Positions 1-12,915 of a DNA stretch of 64,000 nucleotides are shown here, in pieces. A program made the position numbers and the translations under genes. The notes under the pieces were generated by a model. That model worked only from the letters and a program-made list of their open reading frames with translations, made no database searches and was not told where the DNA came from. The DNA lies in NCBI RefSeq assembly GCF_949628265.1, contig NC_088786.1, positions 11,036,001 to 11,100,000 on the forward strand, given 5' to 3'. Position 1 is the stretch's first letter. Each line of letters opens with the position of its first letter. The stretch is from Cloeon dipterum (taxonomy: Eukaryota; Arthropoda; Insecta; Ephemeroptera; Baetidae).

Positions 1-231
1 TCTCCAGGAGCATTTGGGAAACAAACAGCGCGTTCGAATCGGTCGACAATGCATGGAAATAACTCTCAGCGTAAAGTGTTTCACTCATTCCCATCCGTTT
101 GATTAAATCGAGCCGCCTGAGGGGGCACCCATTCTCTTTTCTCGCCGGCTTATCTTGTGCTCTCAGCTAATTAAAATCTCGTTGTGCGCGTAATTAAGAT
201 GATTGATTGATCAAGTGTGTGCGTTTGACAG

Positions 232-1514
232 CGTGCTTGACGAGCTACGCGACGGAGACGGTGATGCAGCTGTGCCACGGCAAGAGACGCTGCCAGTTGA
301 GCGCCGATACGGCCACTTTCGGCGACCCGTGCAGCGAGAACTCCCGCATGTACCTCAAAGTGGTCTACACGTGTGGTAAGTGACCCCAGCCCTTTTGTAA
401 CCTTATACCCTGCAAAAGCGCACTGGGACCAGACCGATGCTGGCCCTTGACGTACCAACTCTGCAGTGATTAGCGTAATTCTATTTACAGCAGCAAGAAA
501 TTGATTATCCAATCTCGTAAAAAGCCATTTGAATAAGTGCACAGCACAAGAATATCAGGATCGATATTTTTTATGATGAGAAATGAAAGTTTGATTTTTC
601 TTACGAGACAAACATGGATGTGGAGCTTGAACGATTTTTCCCCACAATATAGGCATCAATGTTTTGCATAATTAATTGAAAATATGGTATTTTTTAAACA
701 GCAGCATTTATTATTCTTGAACAATAAAATATTTTCTTAGAAGATTGTTGGGAAATAATTTCGCAGCACTTTCTGGTTTTTAAAAATTATTATATGTATC
801 TTAAAAATTGTACTTAAGCCTGTTAGAGGCAAATCTTCGTATTTTTCTCTTTCAAAACTCAAATAATGTGAATTTACGGCTAAATAAACACTTTTGATTA
901 TTCTTACTGCCTATTTTCCAGATTGATCGGTGCATTGTTTTATTCATGAGTAAAACAATGAAATTAAATTAGAGAAAATTGATTCGTATCCACCGTGAAC
1001 ATTCCATCTGATTGGACCTAGCAGATGATGTGAATAGAATTCTTATCGTGAATTTGTTCCATTTCTCCGTCTTTGATTCTGGGAAGAAAAAAACGAGCAG
1101 CATGAGAGTATAGTTAGAACAGCTCCGAAACGTTCAATGCGCGCGAAAAAAGATTGTTTAATTTAGTTCCGAATGGGGCGGAAACGTTTTCTGGATGGCA
1201 GAGACCTCATCTCGCACAAATTGCGAGCGGAAGGAAGTAAATTTCGGTAAGCACTTGTGCGGAATATGGTGCTCCGCCGTTGGAAAATACACACACGCGA
1301 CGCACTACACTGCGTTGTGGCGAAACACCAAATCTCTGGCATTAAAAGGGAGGCACGAGTCTTTTCCCAAAAGTGAGCCGGCAAGAGGCCGTTCGTCTCT
1401 AGAAGTTATCAAGACAAAGTTCTGCGACCAAATCTCGGGCAAACTCTTCAAATTTCATACCGAAGGCGCGAGATTGCAAAATCAATGCCTTAATGCTAAG
1501 TAAATAGCAGGCCG

Positions 1515-1557
<43 letters not shown>

Positions 1558-4500
1558 CGAACGCACGGGCACGGGCACACGCTCAAGAGAGCTTTAATGG
1601 TGAATTTACCCGCAGTTCCGAGACGGGTGCTGAAAGAGCGTTATGACGAGGGTCAAGAGGAGGACGAGTTTTCGACGCCGACCTCGTTCGTCGACTACGA
1701 TATTGACGAGGGTGTCGACATGGATTCTGTGTCTCCGGCACCGGCCGCCGCCAACCCTGAGCTGCCGCAGCCGACCAAAAGTTTGCTGCTGCCGCAGCCG
1801 CCGCCACCGCTGACGCCGCCCTCGCCTCCGACCACCAAGCAGCAGGTTCCCAAAGGTAATTGATCTGATCGATCAGCCCGGCCGCCGCTTGATTTTGCAT
1901 GTGCAGCCAGCACCCGCGGCTGCTCTAATGAGTGCTGGGATGTTCTGCATTTGCATGTGTTGCCGAAACTTTCTTCTTTCCTTCTCCAGGCAGCCTATTC
2001 AGTTGCCGCACACTTCTTGGTGCACGTCTTTTTTTATTCAGTCCGTGTCGCGAGGCCTTCTTGCATGCGGGCCTCGTACCAGATAATCTTGTAACAATAT
2101 TTCATTGTGCTCATAATAACTCGTGAGTTTTTATTAGATAATTTACTGTGATATCTGAAATATATCAGAATCCCTGTTGAATTTTCAGACGGCAGTCCGG
2201 AAATCTTACTGTATTTCTTTCCAGTTATAGTATCAAGCATATTGGTCCTAAAAATGCCATAAAAATCCTATTCGAGAAGAATTTTATTTTAAAAAAACTT
2301 TAGATATCGACGATGAAAAAGCACTTGTGACCTAATTATTTTTATAGATGTTTGTAGTGCTCGCAATTCGTTAAATACGCATGATCAAAATGGTAAAATA
2401 CAAGCATTTGATAAAGGCAAATAAGTTTACTAAGACTCAGTCCAGGAGGAAAAAGTCTGATTGAGGCCAGACTATTTCAAACAAAAGACATCACAAAAGT
2501 TACACCTTTGCTGTCACATACGCCTTGCAGATGGAGGAAAACTGTGCCGCCGAACAGTCTTTCAGTGCAGGTGGCATATAATTTCACACGTCCTGATGAA
2601 AGTTGTTGAACTAAATAACAGGGTTTAATACATAAGGTATTGTTGTTTATTGTTCATACATATCAAATTACAGTCAATTTTAAAAAAATTGTTGTGTCTT
2701 GGACTCGGCAATAAGTAGAAATTTGTACATCTTTAGGAAAGACTTAAGTAGATAAAAATAGAGCTAAAAATATACTTGATATAGATTACCTATTGCAAGC
2801 CGCCAAACTGAAAGCAATATAAAAAACAATCAGGTTTTAATGCCTGTTATGTTAATCTTTCTGCTTAAATGAAAATACATTTTGTTAGTAAATTCTGATT
2901 TGAGGATAAGTAAGCAATTTTTTTGGGACAACTAAGTGAGCCATTCTAGAACTTAATGAGTTACAAGGCTATAAATTTTAATTGCACTGTCCAAATATTA
3001 CTGCAGAATTTGTGATTTATGTTTGTATTTGAATGAGAAACTGCAGTGTTTTATATTTATTTTTCTAAATCTCACGTTTCTGGTCTAAGTCGTCAGTCCT
3101 GCAAGATTGTAAAAAAAGTCAAAGAATCGTGCAGGGATTGGTTGAGTGAGTAGATAATTCATAGTGATTATAGTGGTAGAGAGTTGAGCACTCAACAGTG
3201 ATTTAGTGCACAAACTAACTCTTGGGTCGCATCTTAATAAAACCAGTGCGTTTCTTGGTTTTTTCCAGTTTAACACTAGCAGACTATTCCACCAATGACC
3301 ACGTTCACTGGCGTATCGACTAAGTAAGCAGCTCAATGAGGTTGTCTGAAAGATTTACAAGTGATACAATCTTTATGGATTGTAAAATAATATTATTGCA
3401 CTAAAGCAATCTAGAACATTTCAGGGAGCCTTTAAAGACATACTAGCTCATTTATTTGTAGCTGCTTTTTGGCAATCACGTCACGCTCCAAGTTGACGCA
3501 TTTCATGTCGTCGGTTTTTAAAAAGACAAGTTGTATGTTTTATTAATAACTAAGACTTTTACGATTAATAATCTTGTTTATTCTACAAAAAAGCAGAAAA
3601 GACTATCGGATTATAAGCTCTTTGCAAAAAAGCTTTTAGTCTGGAGATCCAATTTAACTGCACCGGTGGGATGAGGGACTGATTGTGGGTAGTTTTGGTT
3701 CACCAACTCAATAGGTTTTCGTCTGGCCCGCATTGGAGGCGGTCCGCCCTCTTTTCCTCCCTCTTTTCTTAATGCGGGCTGCTTTGCTTGTGCAAATAAT
3801 GAAAGAGCATGCATATACGGCGCCATTGCGAGGTAAAGAAAAGTATGTCGCGCGTTTTTTTTACATCTTTTCGCCTTTGTCACTCTCTTTTTAAAATTTA
3901 ACCTCTCGGTAGTGGCAGCAGCGGCGCGGGTTGGTTGGCTTGCGGTTTTTCCAGCGCCGCTCGAGCAGGTTTCGCACACAACACGCCGTCTTATACTCGC
4001 GCGGCACCACCATATTTATATTGATGTTTGCATTTCGCCTTCTTCGTGTCGTGCCAAGAAAAAGAAAATGCTTTGATACTCGAGGAAAAATGAGCGCCGC
4101 TTGTCGCCTTTCTTTCTTTTTCCTGCTGATACACTTAGCGAAAAATAAAAACCACGCCGCGACTACCGATGAGATAGCGCGCGCCTCTCTCGCTTGCTTT
4201 TGTTAATACACAAATGCGCTTCACCTTGCTCATCGTATGATGAGAAACCGCTCTCGGCGCGGCTTTGTTTGTGTGAGCTGCCGCGAAAAATCGTAAAATT
4301 ATAATAAACCTCCGAAAGCCGTGAGGAGCAAGTTGGAAGGCGGCGGCTCGTAACTCGCCTCAGCCGGTTTCATCTTTATCATCAAAGACGGCGCGCGGTC
4401 TCAGCAAACACCAATTCATCATCGTCTGCTGCCACAACTGAGCAAATACACACTTGCGCATCTATACTTACTCGTCCTTGCCCGCCCTAGAATCGGAAAA

Positions 4501-7500
4501 TAAATTATTTTTGCTGCTAATCGAAAAGTCAAGCCGCCCTATAAACCAGGGCTGTCAATTCCTTGCCCGGAGTAACATCATCATTACCGGCTCCAGGCTC
4601 TCAGCCTTTTTCATTTCTTTTCACGGCGTTTCTCTTGCTTGTTGGTTTTTCTGGAAAAGTCATAAAAGTATATCATTATATCAAAAGTGCCATTTTTTAA
4701 GTCGGTATTAATAGCTCTGTAAGCCATAATTAATCATATTTACGAACTTTAAGAGAATTTGTTTTCAAAATTATTCTCTAATTTTGAGAACATTGGTTCG
4801 TTAAATGTGAACGATGCAATATAATTGAAAATGCAATATTTTTTACCTTTGAAAAAGCTCTTTATAATGGCAACATTTAAATTAAATTCCATTGCAAAAA
4901 TCTACACATATTTGGAAAGTAGATGCAATTTGCTTTTTTCGTAAAAATCTACAAGCTCTTGCTATTGGCAATATCTCCGAAATAGGAATAGAAATTTAGA
5001 AATTCAATTTCATCAATTTGGACAAGTGATGAAAATAAATTCATTATTACCTGCTGGCAAGCTCAGAGAATTTTGAGCAAATATCTGAAGACATTGGAGA
5101 AATTTTCCCCTGAGTCACCTAAAATGTTTTATTTTACTTTTTCAGGAATTTGAAAGTCCAACATCATTTTTTTTATCTAATCAAAGAGAGGACACGAATG
5201 TAACATCACTATGATTGAATGCAAACTGTCAACACTAATTATTGCTACGCTGAATCCAGTGATGTTCTCCCTATTTAAACTCCAGATCTCGCGTTCAGGC
5301 ATAATCTTTACTTTTAAATGGTGCCCTTCGTTAATATATGAATATTAGATGCAGTTTTACGTTCGTCAGGTAACTTCGTTTTTCTGTTTAAACAGAAAAT
5401 TATCCTTTTTTTAAAGCTGTCATAGGCAACCACGATGATAATTTATTCTGATTGATTGGCAAAAGCGTGTTGAGTGTTTCGCGAATTAAAGCTTCACGAG
5501 CGGCGACTGACGGCGTCATTACGGCACACTAGCGCGCGTTACAAGCTGCTGGGAAAAACGTCGGACTTGTGCTCTTTGAACAAGTATTTGCACTCACTCG
5601 CTCTACGCACATTTTCCTAGAGCGGTGTTCACTGCTGACTACCACACTGTATTTACTTTGAGCTGTGCTGCCGGTTCATCACACCAACGAAACGTTCGGC
5701 GGAAATTGCAGCTCTTTGTACGCTGCTCTCGGCGAATTGAGATTTTTTGCTGCTGTTTTGTATGCTTTTGATGAATATTTCCGTTCGTTGACAGATTGAT
5801 TTATTAGAACACGTGCGGGAACCAATTTTTGATTCACGTACGGATGTGATGTTAAAAAACACAAATAAAATTCAGTACGAAAAAATTATATGCTTTTTTG
5901 ATAAAAAAAACGAGATTTTACGTTGCATGTTTTAATGGGCCATTTATCGTCGTCAAAACGTGTGTTGGCATTACTTCTTTTTTTTACCAAAAAGTAAAAT
6001 ATACAAAGAGAGACATTTCGACTGTAGCATTTGGATATATTTATTATTTTAGATTTAAATTGAATCAACGTAGCGTTTTTAATACCATTTGCGAGTTTTA
6101 ATTTGATATTTTGTTGTACGTGCCAAAAACGAGAACCATAAATCTTTGGAACGAGGTAAATGCAAATTTCTAAGCATTCTCTAGAGATTTTCGGAAAGAA
6201 AGCAACAGCAAAAAAACACAATCCATCGTGTTTCATCCAGTTTTAATTTCGTGCGCCGCGACAAAATTAGCATTTAAATTGGCAAAGCACCAAAACTTGT
6301 GTGTTAGCAAAAAATGCGCGGAGAACGCAAACAGCAGCAGCAGATTAAAAGTACATAAATCTTAGCTTGTTTTCCGATTGCGATTAGCATCCGATGTTTT
6401 GCATTGTTCGCCAGCAGCGGCGATGTTTAATTTCCTTTTCCGCCCACCCTTGTGTCGGTCGGGCGAAAGTTTCGCGACGGTCCAAAGTGCTGCGCAAAGT
6501 GAATGAAAAGGGCGAAAAGTTTTATTTTCCTTGTGCATTCGGTGTCAGCGGCGAGAGTGTATTAACATAACTGCTTGTAAGCCCCTCCGGCTTAGCCCGT
6601 CGGGCCATTTTCCATTGCCACCGTCGCGGTGGCGATGATAATAATAATAACACACAACACATTCGCGCAGCAAAAACACCGCCAAAAAACAGACTCAGCA
6701 TCGTAAAAATGAAGTTTACTGCCGCAAAAAGGGGGCTGCTGTGAGCAAAAGGTCTGTTAATAAAGCATATATACAGACTGAGTTATTACGTAGCAAACAC
6801 AATTTTTCTTCGCCTTTCGCTACCTTACACCACCCGCAACGCAGCAAAAGTGAGCAGACCTTAAAGGGAGATGTGCAGATGCTAAAGAGGCTGCGGCCAA
6901 TTGCGCTATGTAAGAAAATTGCTCCATTTCAACGCTGCAATTTAGAAATAAAAACTTCGTTTACGTACATAATCTGTGCGGCCCATTTTTATCTCAAGTG
7001 GGTGTCATTTATTCTTTCACAATGGAAGTAGCTAGAAAGGCGAAATTTATTGATCTCCGACGAGCGATTGTTGATTTGCAAAGCGTGCTTAAGTGTATTT
7101 TAATATAAGAACCTATTTATTATGATTAAAGCTCCATCGCTTTCGTGTTGCGTTGCTCAATTTCTAGTTGCCCCCGCGAAAAAACAAGCAGCAACCCTTT
7201 CATGAAAATACATGACTTGTCTCCGTTCTCTCTGCTCTTTTTCGGTCCGTGTGTGCATGTGTGTTTACCATTTAAAGTAAGGATTACACACGCCTGGCCG
7301 GCCACTTTAATATTTCATCCGCTCCTTTCTGCGATGGTAAAAAGGCTCTCGTCCCTCTTGTTTTTCTTGCTCGTCCGCGAGATAAATTTCATTTGGGCCT
7401 GAATAAATGCACGGTCAGCTGTAATTGGGTAAAAGTGGCTGCATAATTCAAGTGCTCGGGGACCGGCTGGCTCTTTCTCACTTTTCTTTCTCGTTGGTGC

Positions 7501-7938
7501 TCCTGGTCGGTGCTTTTGGTCTCGGTGCTGGTGCGGTGGCGGAGGTTCACGATGCTCGTTGCAGCTAACACACCCACCCATTCTCCAAACTCCAAACGTG
7601 TAGCAGACGAAGATGCCGCTTGTCGCTTAGAGCGTCGCTTGCTTGTGTGTGTTTCAGTTTTCATTGCTACCAAAGATTTATCCCTTCAGGGCGGCGCAGC
7701 CCAGCCGGCAAACTGCACCACGGTGATTTTTAACAAAGTGGCCCCGCGCCCCAACACCCTCGGTTTCGTGTCCCAGTGGATGGACACGTACGCCTTCCTC
7801 AGCAGTGAGTAGCGCATGCATTTTTTACCGCCCCTCAGTGTGCGGGCGGGCGAGCGGGTTAGTTCGCCCGCCTGATTTGCATTTTCAGCCCCCTCTGCTG
7901 ACCCGGTCGTGTGCACGGGCAGCAAACACCTGTTTTTG

Positions 7939-8008
<70 letters not shown>

Positions 8009-11000
8009 CCTGATGTTCGTCCAATTTGGGTATTCGCCGAATAGCTGTCTATAAATCTGTCTGAATTGAATGTCCTTTGCTCAAAGCCCAACGGGCTCGT
8101 TTTTCTCCATCCCCTTAAAAGGTCAGGTGGAACCGCGCTCTCTACTTCCAACGAATGAATGTTTCTTTCCTTGTTACATGATGGGATTTTCCAGGAAATT
8201 TGAATGCTCTGCCAAAATATTTATGTTCCATTTGATATACGTGCTTTCAATCAAGAGTGTCCTAAAAAACGAACACGTGTGTGGTTTTATTAAATTGGAA
8301 ATCAAACTCAAATGGATAACATGTTGCATTTTTGGAAAACACACAATATGGAAGATTTTGATCCAGGAAATTAACAATTTATTTTTTTTTTTTGATTTAA
8401 TTTGGATGGGCAGTTAAGGTGAAACTTTTTAGTGATAAAAATTACCTCGCACGTTTTCATACTGAACAGCAGCTCTTTCTACCCCTGAGACTTCGGATCA
8501 GCAGTACCTGCAAAACAGGATCAACACTGCGGCAATCTCCAGAGGATTTTGCCTCGTCGCCTATGGAAAAAACAGACTGCGCTCCGATTCCGCTTTAATT
8601 TTTTTCATTTTCGCTTCTAATGTTGAGTTAAAATATATAGAGTATGTAATTTATTTACATATTTGCCTGAAATGGATTGTTTTTGCCTTTTTACTTTTAC
8701 GATGCGGACATTTTTGACTGATAATTAATTTGGAGAATTTAAGACAATTTTTCGGCAGCAAAGATAAATTTTACTCGTAGTGCCTATTTTTTTATATTTG
8801 CCCAATTTTGCCTTAAAAGAGGGGAGTTTTGTGTCGAATTTAAAGGTTTTTTACTGTCTTAGAAGAATTAAAATGTGGCAAATTTGCTAAAAAATTCTTA
8901 TAAATCTAACAACATAAATTTTCATCGACGAAACCCCCAATAGATGAAATAAATTGACTGATGCGATTTAAAAAAAACGTAATCAAAAGATTTTGTAAAT
9001 TTCGCTTAAAAAATAGCAACGACTTGAGTTGTTAGTGCTCAACAATTTTAGAAAAATTGGATGATATCTCTAACAGCCCAGATTAAAGCTTATTGTTTGA
9101 AACGATCGTTTTCTCAAGGCCGATGCGGCCAATCACACATGGAGCCTTTTGATACATCTTACAGCGTCTATTTCAATTAGAGCAAATTGATGTTCACCAC
9201 GTTCTTAAGAGGTACTGTGTCAAAGCATAATATTTTTCCTCTCACCCCAGTATCAAAGCCCTCGCACAAGGTAACGAGCCCCGAGTGTCGTTACTTCAAG
9301 CGGCGATGAACTTGCCTCTTGATTGTTTAACGTGCGACGAGTTTCCAATTAAATTCCCAACACTCATTTGTTTCGCGCGCACGCCGAGTATGAGACTCTC
9401 ACTCCGCGAGGCGAATACATATACAAAGCGATTCGCGCGTCGATCTGGTGATACATCATCGCCGCCGGTTCGTGTTAGCTTCGAACAGCAAACAACGTGG
9501 CTCTGGTTCCCCCAAGGGCCTTTGCAGGAGTTCTCTCTCGAGGAACAAACGCAGCCTCTGTGTACGTGTATAGGCAACCTGCTCGACGTGCCGGCATTGG
9601 TGCTGCGTAATCTCCATTGATGACGGCGCCCGCTCAATCACACACGTTTTTCGCGGGGCTATGCCACGACCCGCACAGCACTTGATGAAATTGTCAAAAT
9701 CAAACGCGCGTATTGCTTCGTGACGTGTCACCTGTCAGCTCTCGGCCGCACGGCACCCAGCCGGCGATTTAAAGGGAATGGATTGCGCGTTGGGACGCAC
9801 GTAACGCCAATTTGCATTGTTTTCCGCCGTCCTGCACAAATGATTGATGCGCCGCATTATACTGAATATTCAAACAGCTCGTTTCAATCGGAAATTTTCG
9901 GTCAATAAAGCGATTTATCCCGGAACAAACTAGCGCTGGGCGGAACGGCGCGCACGCAGGTCTCCCCGCAAAATTGCTCGAGTATTATGGGCGGCAGTAA
10001 AATTCTATTTTACGGCCTCAAGATATTCACTTTTTAACTTTTATCCTCCAGGTTCCCTCGGTGGATATCTGCAGACGAACTTTTGTCGCACGCCGGTAGT
10101 AAAAATGATCATTGATGAGTTGTTTCACTTCAGACTTACAACATGATATAAAATCAATGAAAAATATTTCCTAGAATCTAATAATTATAGTTGTAGTTAT
10201 AATTACTTTGCATATCATTTATTCATGCAATTTGATTCCGCGAAATAGTTTCCATACAGCTTTTGGTTTTTTTTATTTTATTGCTCAGTGCACGTAATAG
10301 CGAAATTTAAACGCGGAGAAAAGTAGGTCGTGGTGTTTTCGCTCAGTAGATATAAATCACTTTTCCGCAGAACAAATTTAAGGGAGTATACAGCACAAGC
10401 GTTGTCAGCGCTAATCGGATATGTCGCTAAGAGTTACGGACTTTGCGCGCTGTCAAGATCCAACACTAAAATGCCGCCTACTCTGTAACAAAATCTGCAA
10501 TAATCCTCTCAGAATTATAATCACACGATTGGCTAGTTTCTTTGGTTCAATTCTCTATGAGTATTGTTCTTTGAAACGAAATATATTTTGATTTTTAGTG
10601 CTTAAAAAATCAATAGTTTTTTTATTGGTCTACTTCGAGGTGGTTGACCCCCCCCCCCCTGATAGCGAACAACTGGCGAAAATGCCATGTCCCGTGTCCA
10701 AATAACATCGTGAACGAATAACATGGGCGCACAGACCTCGTTGGAGGAAGCTCGCCAGTCCAGAAAAGGACGAACTCATTTTGCTGCCCCTGCGCCAGGG
10801 TGTTTTTATAAACGCTAGAGACATTCGTTCCGTGAAATTAATTCACACGTGCTGGATGGAAAGGTGCAAACCAGCGAGTAGTGAGTCGGAAAGCTTTCGC
10901 AATCCTCCAAAATCCGAATGGACTCGTCATTGCAATGCAAAAGGAGTCAAACGTAAGCGCATGAGCCCGCACTCGATCTCCAAACAGTGCTCGTATTCTC

Positions 11001-12148
11001 AAATTGCAACGTGCACGAAAAAAGCAGGCACTCTCAATAGTGCGAGCCGATGGCTTAGTCGAGACAAGTGTTATTTTTGACTTTATGGAATTAAAATTTT
11101 GTTATGATTAATCAAATTGGCTGCAAATCGCTGAAACCCATTTTTTATGTGTTTCAATTGGGTGAAATCATTTTGTTCCAAATATAAGCCAATCATAAAT
11201 GAACAATAGTTCGTAATTTTTCTGCAATTTTTCACTTTTAAATTAGAGCAAGAATTTGCATGGCTATATGTAGTGTAGTTCATTACAAAAATGATACTTC
11301 TGGTTTTTAATTTGTAGTTTTCGCATGGAATGATATGACTGCAAATTATTCCTTCCCTCTTCCTGATTGGCAAAATGATTGATGCGAAATCATTTCTCCG
11401 ATAAATACTTGTGGATGCTCAGCGTCTAGGAGTAAAAAAAGTTGGTCACCCTTTGATCAAATAACCGCAAATTAATGTAGAGTTGCGGACCCCTTCAAGG
11501 GTCCGTGCCATGGCATATATCAGTCAGAAGGAAAAAATATAAATATGTGAAAGTTTTTGCTATCGAGTTCATTAATTACAATTGGCATTCAATCTTAAAT
11601 TGTATCACACAGATCAATGTCCACCTGTGTCTTGGAATTCCATGAGATTTAAACGGATTTGATTTGCTCAATATCCTTAAATTTTTTTGGGTAGAGGAAA
11701 TCAATGCGTTTTTCCATATTTTGCAGGCTAAAAAGATCAACCAAAATGATTAATGATTCTTTTAGACTTATGCAAATTCTGCTTGATTGTCACAGAAAAC
11801 CAAGAGAAGCTGTACCTCTACCTGATCGTGAGCTCAGGAGCGGGGCTGGTGTTGCTGTTGCTGGTGGTGATCGCGCGGCTGTTGGTGCAAAAGCGGCGGG
11901 CGGCGGCCCGCGGCGGCAAGTACAACCCAAACGACTCGCTGCCGAACGAGTTCGCGGAGGAAATCTCGGAGATCGACGCGGACATTAGCATGGCGGCGAC
12001 GACCATCCCGGCGATCCCGCCGCCGCCGCCAGCCCCCGCGCAGGGCGAGGTGGTCAGATACGGGGGCACAGGCGTGCGTCGGCACGACAGCGACACCAAC
12101 CCTCGGTCGCTCAGCAGACCGGGCAACAGCCAGTACTACTACGGATGA
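232..12148 (+). CDS. EVA1C: EVA-1/EVA1C-like SUEL-lectin single-pass receptor (3' part; 5' exons outside window)
   Basis: Exons seen: 232-375, 1616-1855, 7658-7804, 11796-12148; every junction is phase 1 and the frame stays open to TGA at 12146-12148. The first exon encodes the C-terminal part of a galactose-binding lectin (SUEL) domain: CLTSYATETVMQLCHGKRRC, then a CSENSRMYLKVVYTC ending. The second is an acidic, proline-rich linker. The third carries NCTTVIFNKVAPRPNTLGFV, resembling the membrane-proximal region of EVA-1 proteins. The last has one transmembrane helix (LYLYLIVSSGAGLVLLLLVV), a basic stop-transfer RLLVQKRR and a tail of about 95 residues with a polyproline run. C. elegans EVA-1 is a SAX-3/Robo coreceptor for Slit; the same role here is inference. 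Latrophilins also carry SUEL domains, but they have seven helices and a GAIN domain, which do not fit. Extra exons inside the long introns cannot be excluded. Confidence 0.7.
376..1615 (+). other. Intron of the EVA1C-like gene
   Basis: Begins with donor gtaagt and ends at acceptor cccgcag. AT-rich first part, GC-richer end. A TG microsatellite lies 61 nt before the acceptor. No coding signal seen; the 102-codon plus-strand frame at 1195-1503 has no family resemblance. Confidence 0.6.
1521..1555. repeat. (TG)n microsatellite
   Basis: About 17 uninterrupted TG units just upstream of the acceptor at 1615 in the EVA1C-like gene. It sits where a polypyrimidine or UG-rich splicing regulator would act, but a function is only inferred. 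Confidence 0.95.
1856..7657 (+). other. 5.8-kb intron of the EVA1C-like gene
   Basis: Runs from donor gtaatt to acceptor gtgtgtttcag. It contains scattered open frames of up to 122 codons on both strands, none with recognisable domains, consistent splice sites or codon bias. GC-richer islands near 3.6-4.4 kb and 6.3-7.5 kb may be regulatory. I see no gene in it. Confidence 0.5.
7940..8005. repeat. (CT)n microsatellite
   Basis: About 33 perfect CT units in the EVA1C-like gene intron, 135 nt after the donor at 7805. A length-variable locus is likely. Confidence 0.97.
10629..10894 (+). repeat. Structured dispersed repeat, copy C (full length)
   Basis: Most complete plus-oriented copy of a four-member family. 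In order: a weak 5' hairpin, a C-run, the conserved core CTGATAGCGAAC, the hairpin CCTCGTTGGAGG, the hairpin GTCCAGAAAAGGAC, CTGCGCCAGGGTG, a T-run, AAACGCTAG, the hairpin GTGAAATTAATTCAC and a GCTGG/CCAGC pairing. Seventeen consecutive bases around the GTGAA hairpin are identical to copy B. No tRNA-type A/B box was recognised, so the class (SINE or ncRNA-derived) is open. Confidence 0.8.
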
Positions 12149-12905
12149 GGCGAGGTTTGTGGGGGGTGCTCCATTATCCCACCGCCCCCCACGTACTGCA
12201 TCTAGAGGACGCACGCACTTAGCACGGACAGAGTGCCGGTTGGTGGCTGTGATCATTTTAATAACTCATGCCTATGGTGTGCAGCTGGCTGGAGCCAACA
12301 CCCGACGACGGCTTATTGAGGTGGAACCATAGAGTATGTCGTGCGGATGCTGTCGTGTTCACCTTATTCAATTTGAATGCCAACGAATGCATCTGATATG
12401 CTCAAAGAAACGGAAAATATTTATTCTACTCTGTTTTGTTCGCGAGAAACTGAGTCAGTATTTTGACAGTGTGATTGTGAATAATTTCTTGATTGATATC
12501 AAACATATTTTTCTGCAATCGGTTGAAAATTGGGCCTATGTCCTTTGTGCTTGAAGCGCCAACAGATGGCGCCACCAATCATTCACAATTTTAAGGCACT
12601 CCAGCTCAGAGTTCAGATTAAATTCAAGCGTACAAAATTTGATATAAAAATTCAGTTCAAATGAAAATGATATTGTTTCATGTAAAATGTTTTCTTACGC
12701 CGATAATGCTCAAAAGCAGGTTGAAATTCGAAATCGGAGATTAATAGCTCTAAAATTGAAAATGAATGGTGGTGTCTTCTGTTCTGTTCGCACCAAGGAT
12801 TTTTACAAATGGAAAATTAAATCATTTTTCGTTTCAGATCGCTTCAAGAATAATAATTTGCTAAATTCTATTAAAATCTTGGTGCTCTAAAATTTGTACA
12901 TCTTT

Positions 12906-12915
12906 AATAAATAAA
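12906..12915 (+). terminator. Candidate poly(A) signals of the EVA1C-like gene
   Basis: Two overlapping AATAAA hexamers about 760 nt after the stop codon, the first canonical signals found downstream. Confidence 0.5.

Larger units (their letters stand above)
7805..11795 (+). other. 4-kb intron of the EVA1C-like gene carrying a CT microsatellite and a dispersed repeat
   Basis: Donor gtgagt, acceptor ttgtcacag. It holds the CT repeat at 7940-8005, a GC-richer stretch at 9.3-9.8 kb and one copy of the structured repeat family at 10629-10894. No exon recognised. Confidence 0.55.

Noticed and set aside
10741-10775. GGAGGAAGCTC...CAGTCC in the repeat looked like the conserved region I of RNase P RNA
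   Set aside because: The remaining RNase P conserved regions are absent and the element is too short and multicopy.
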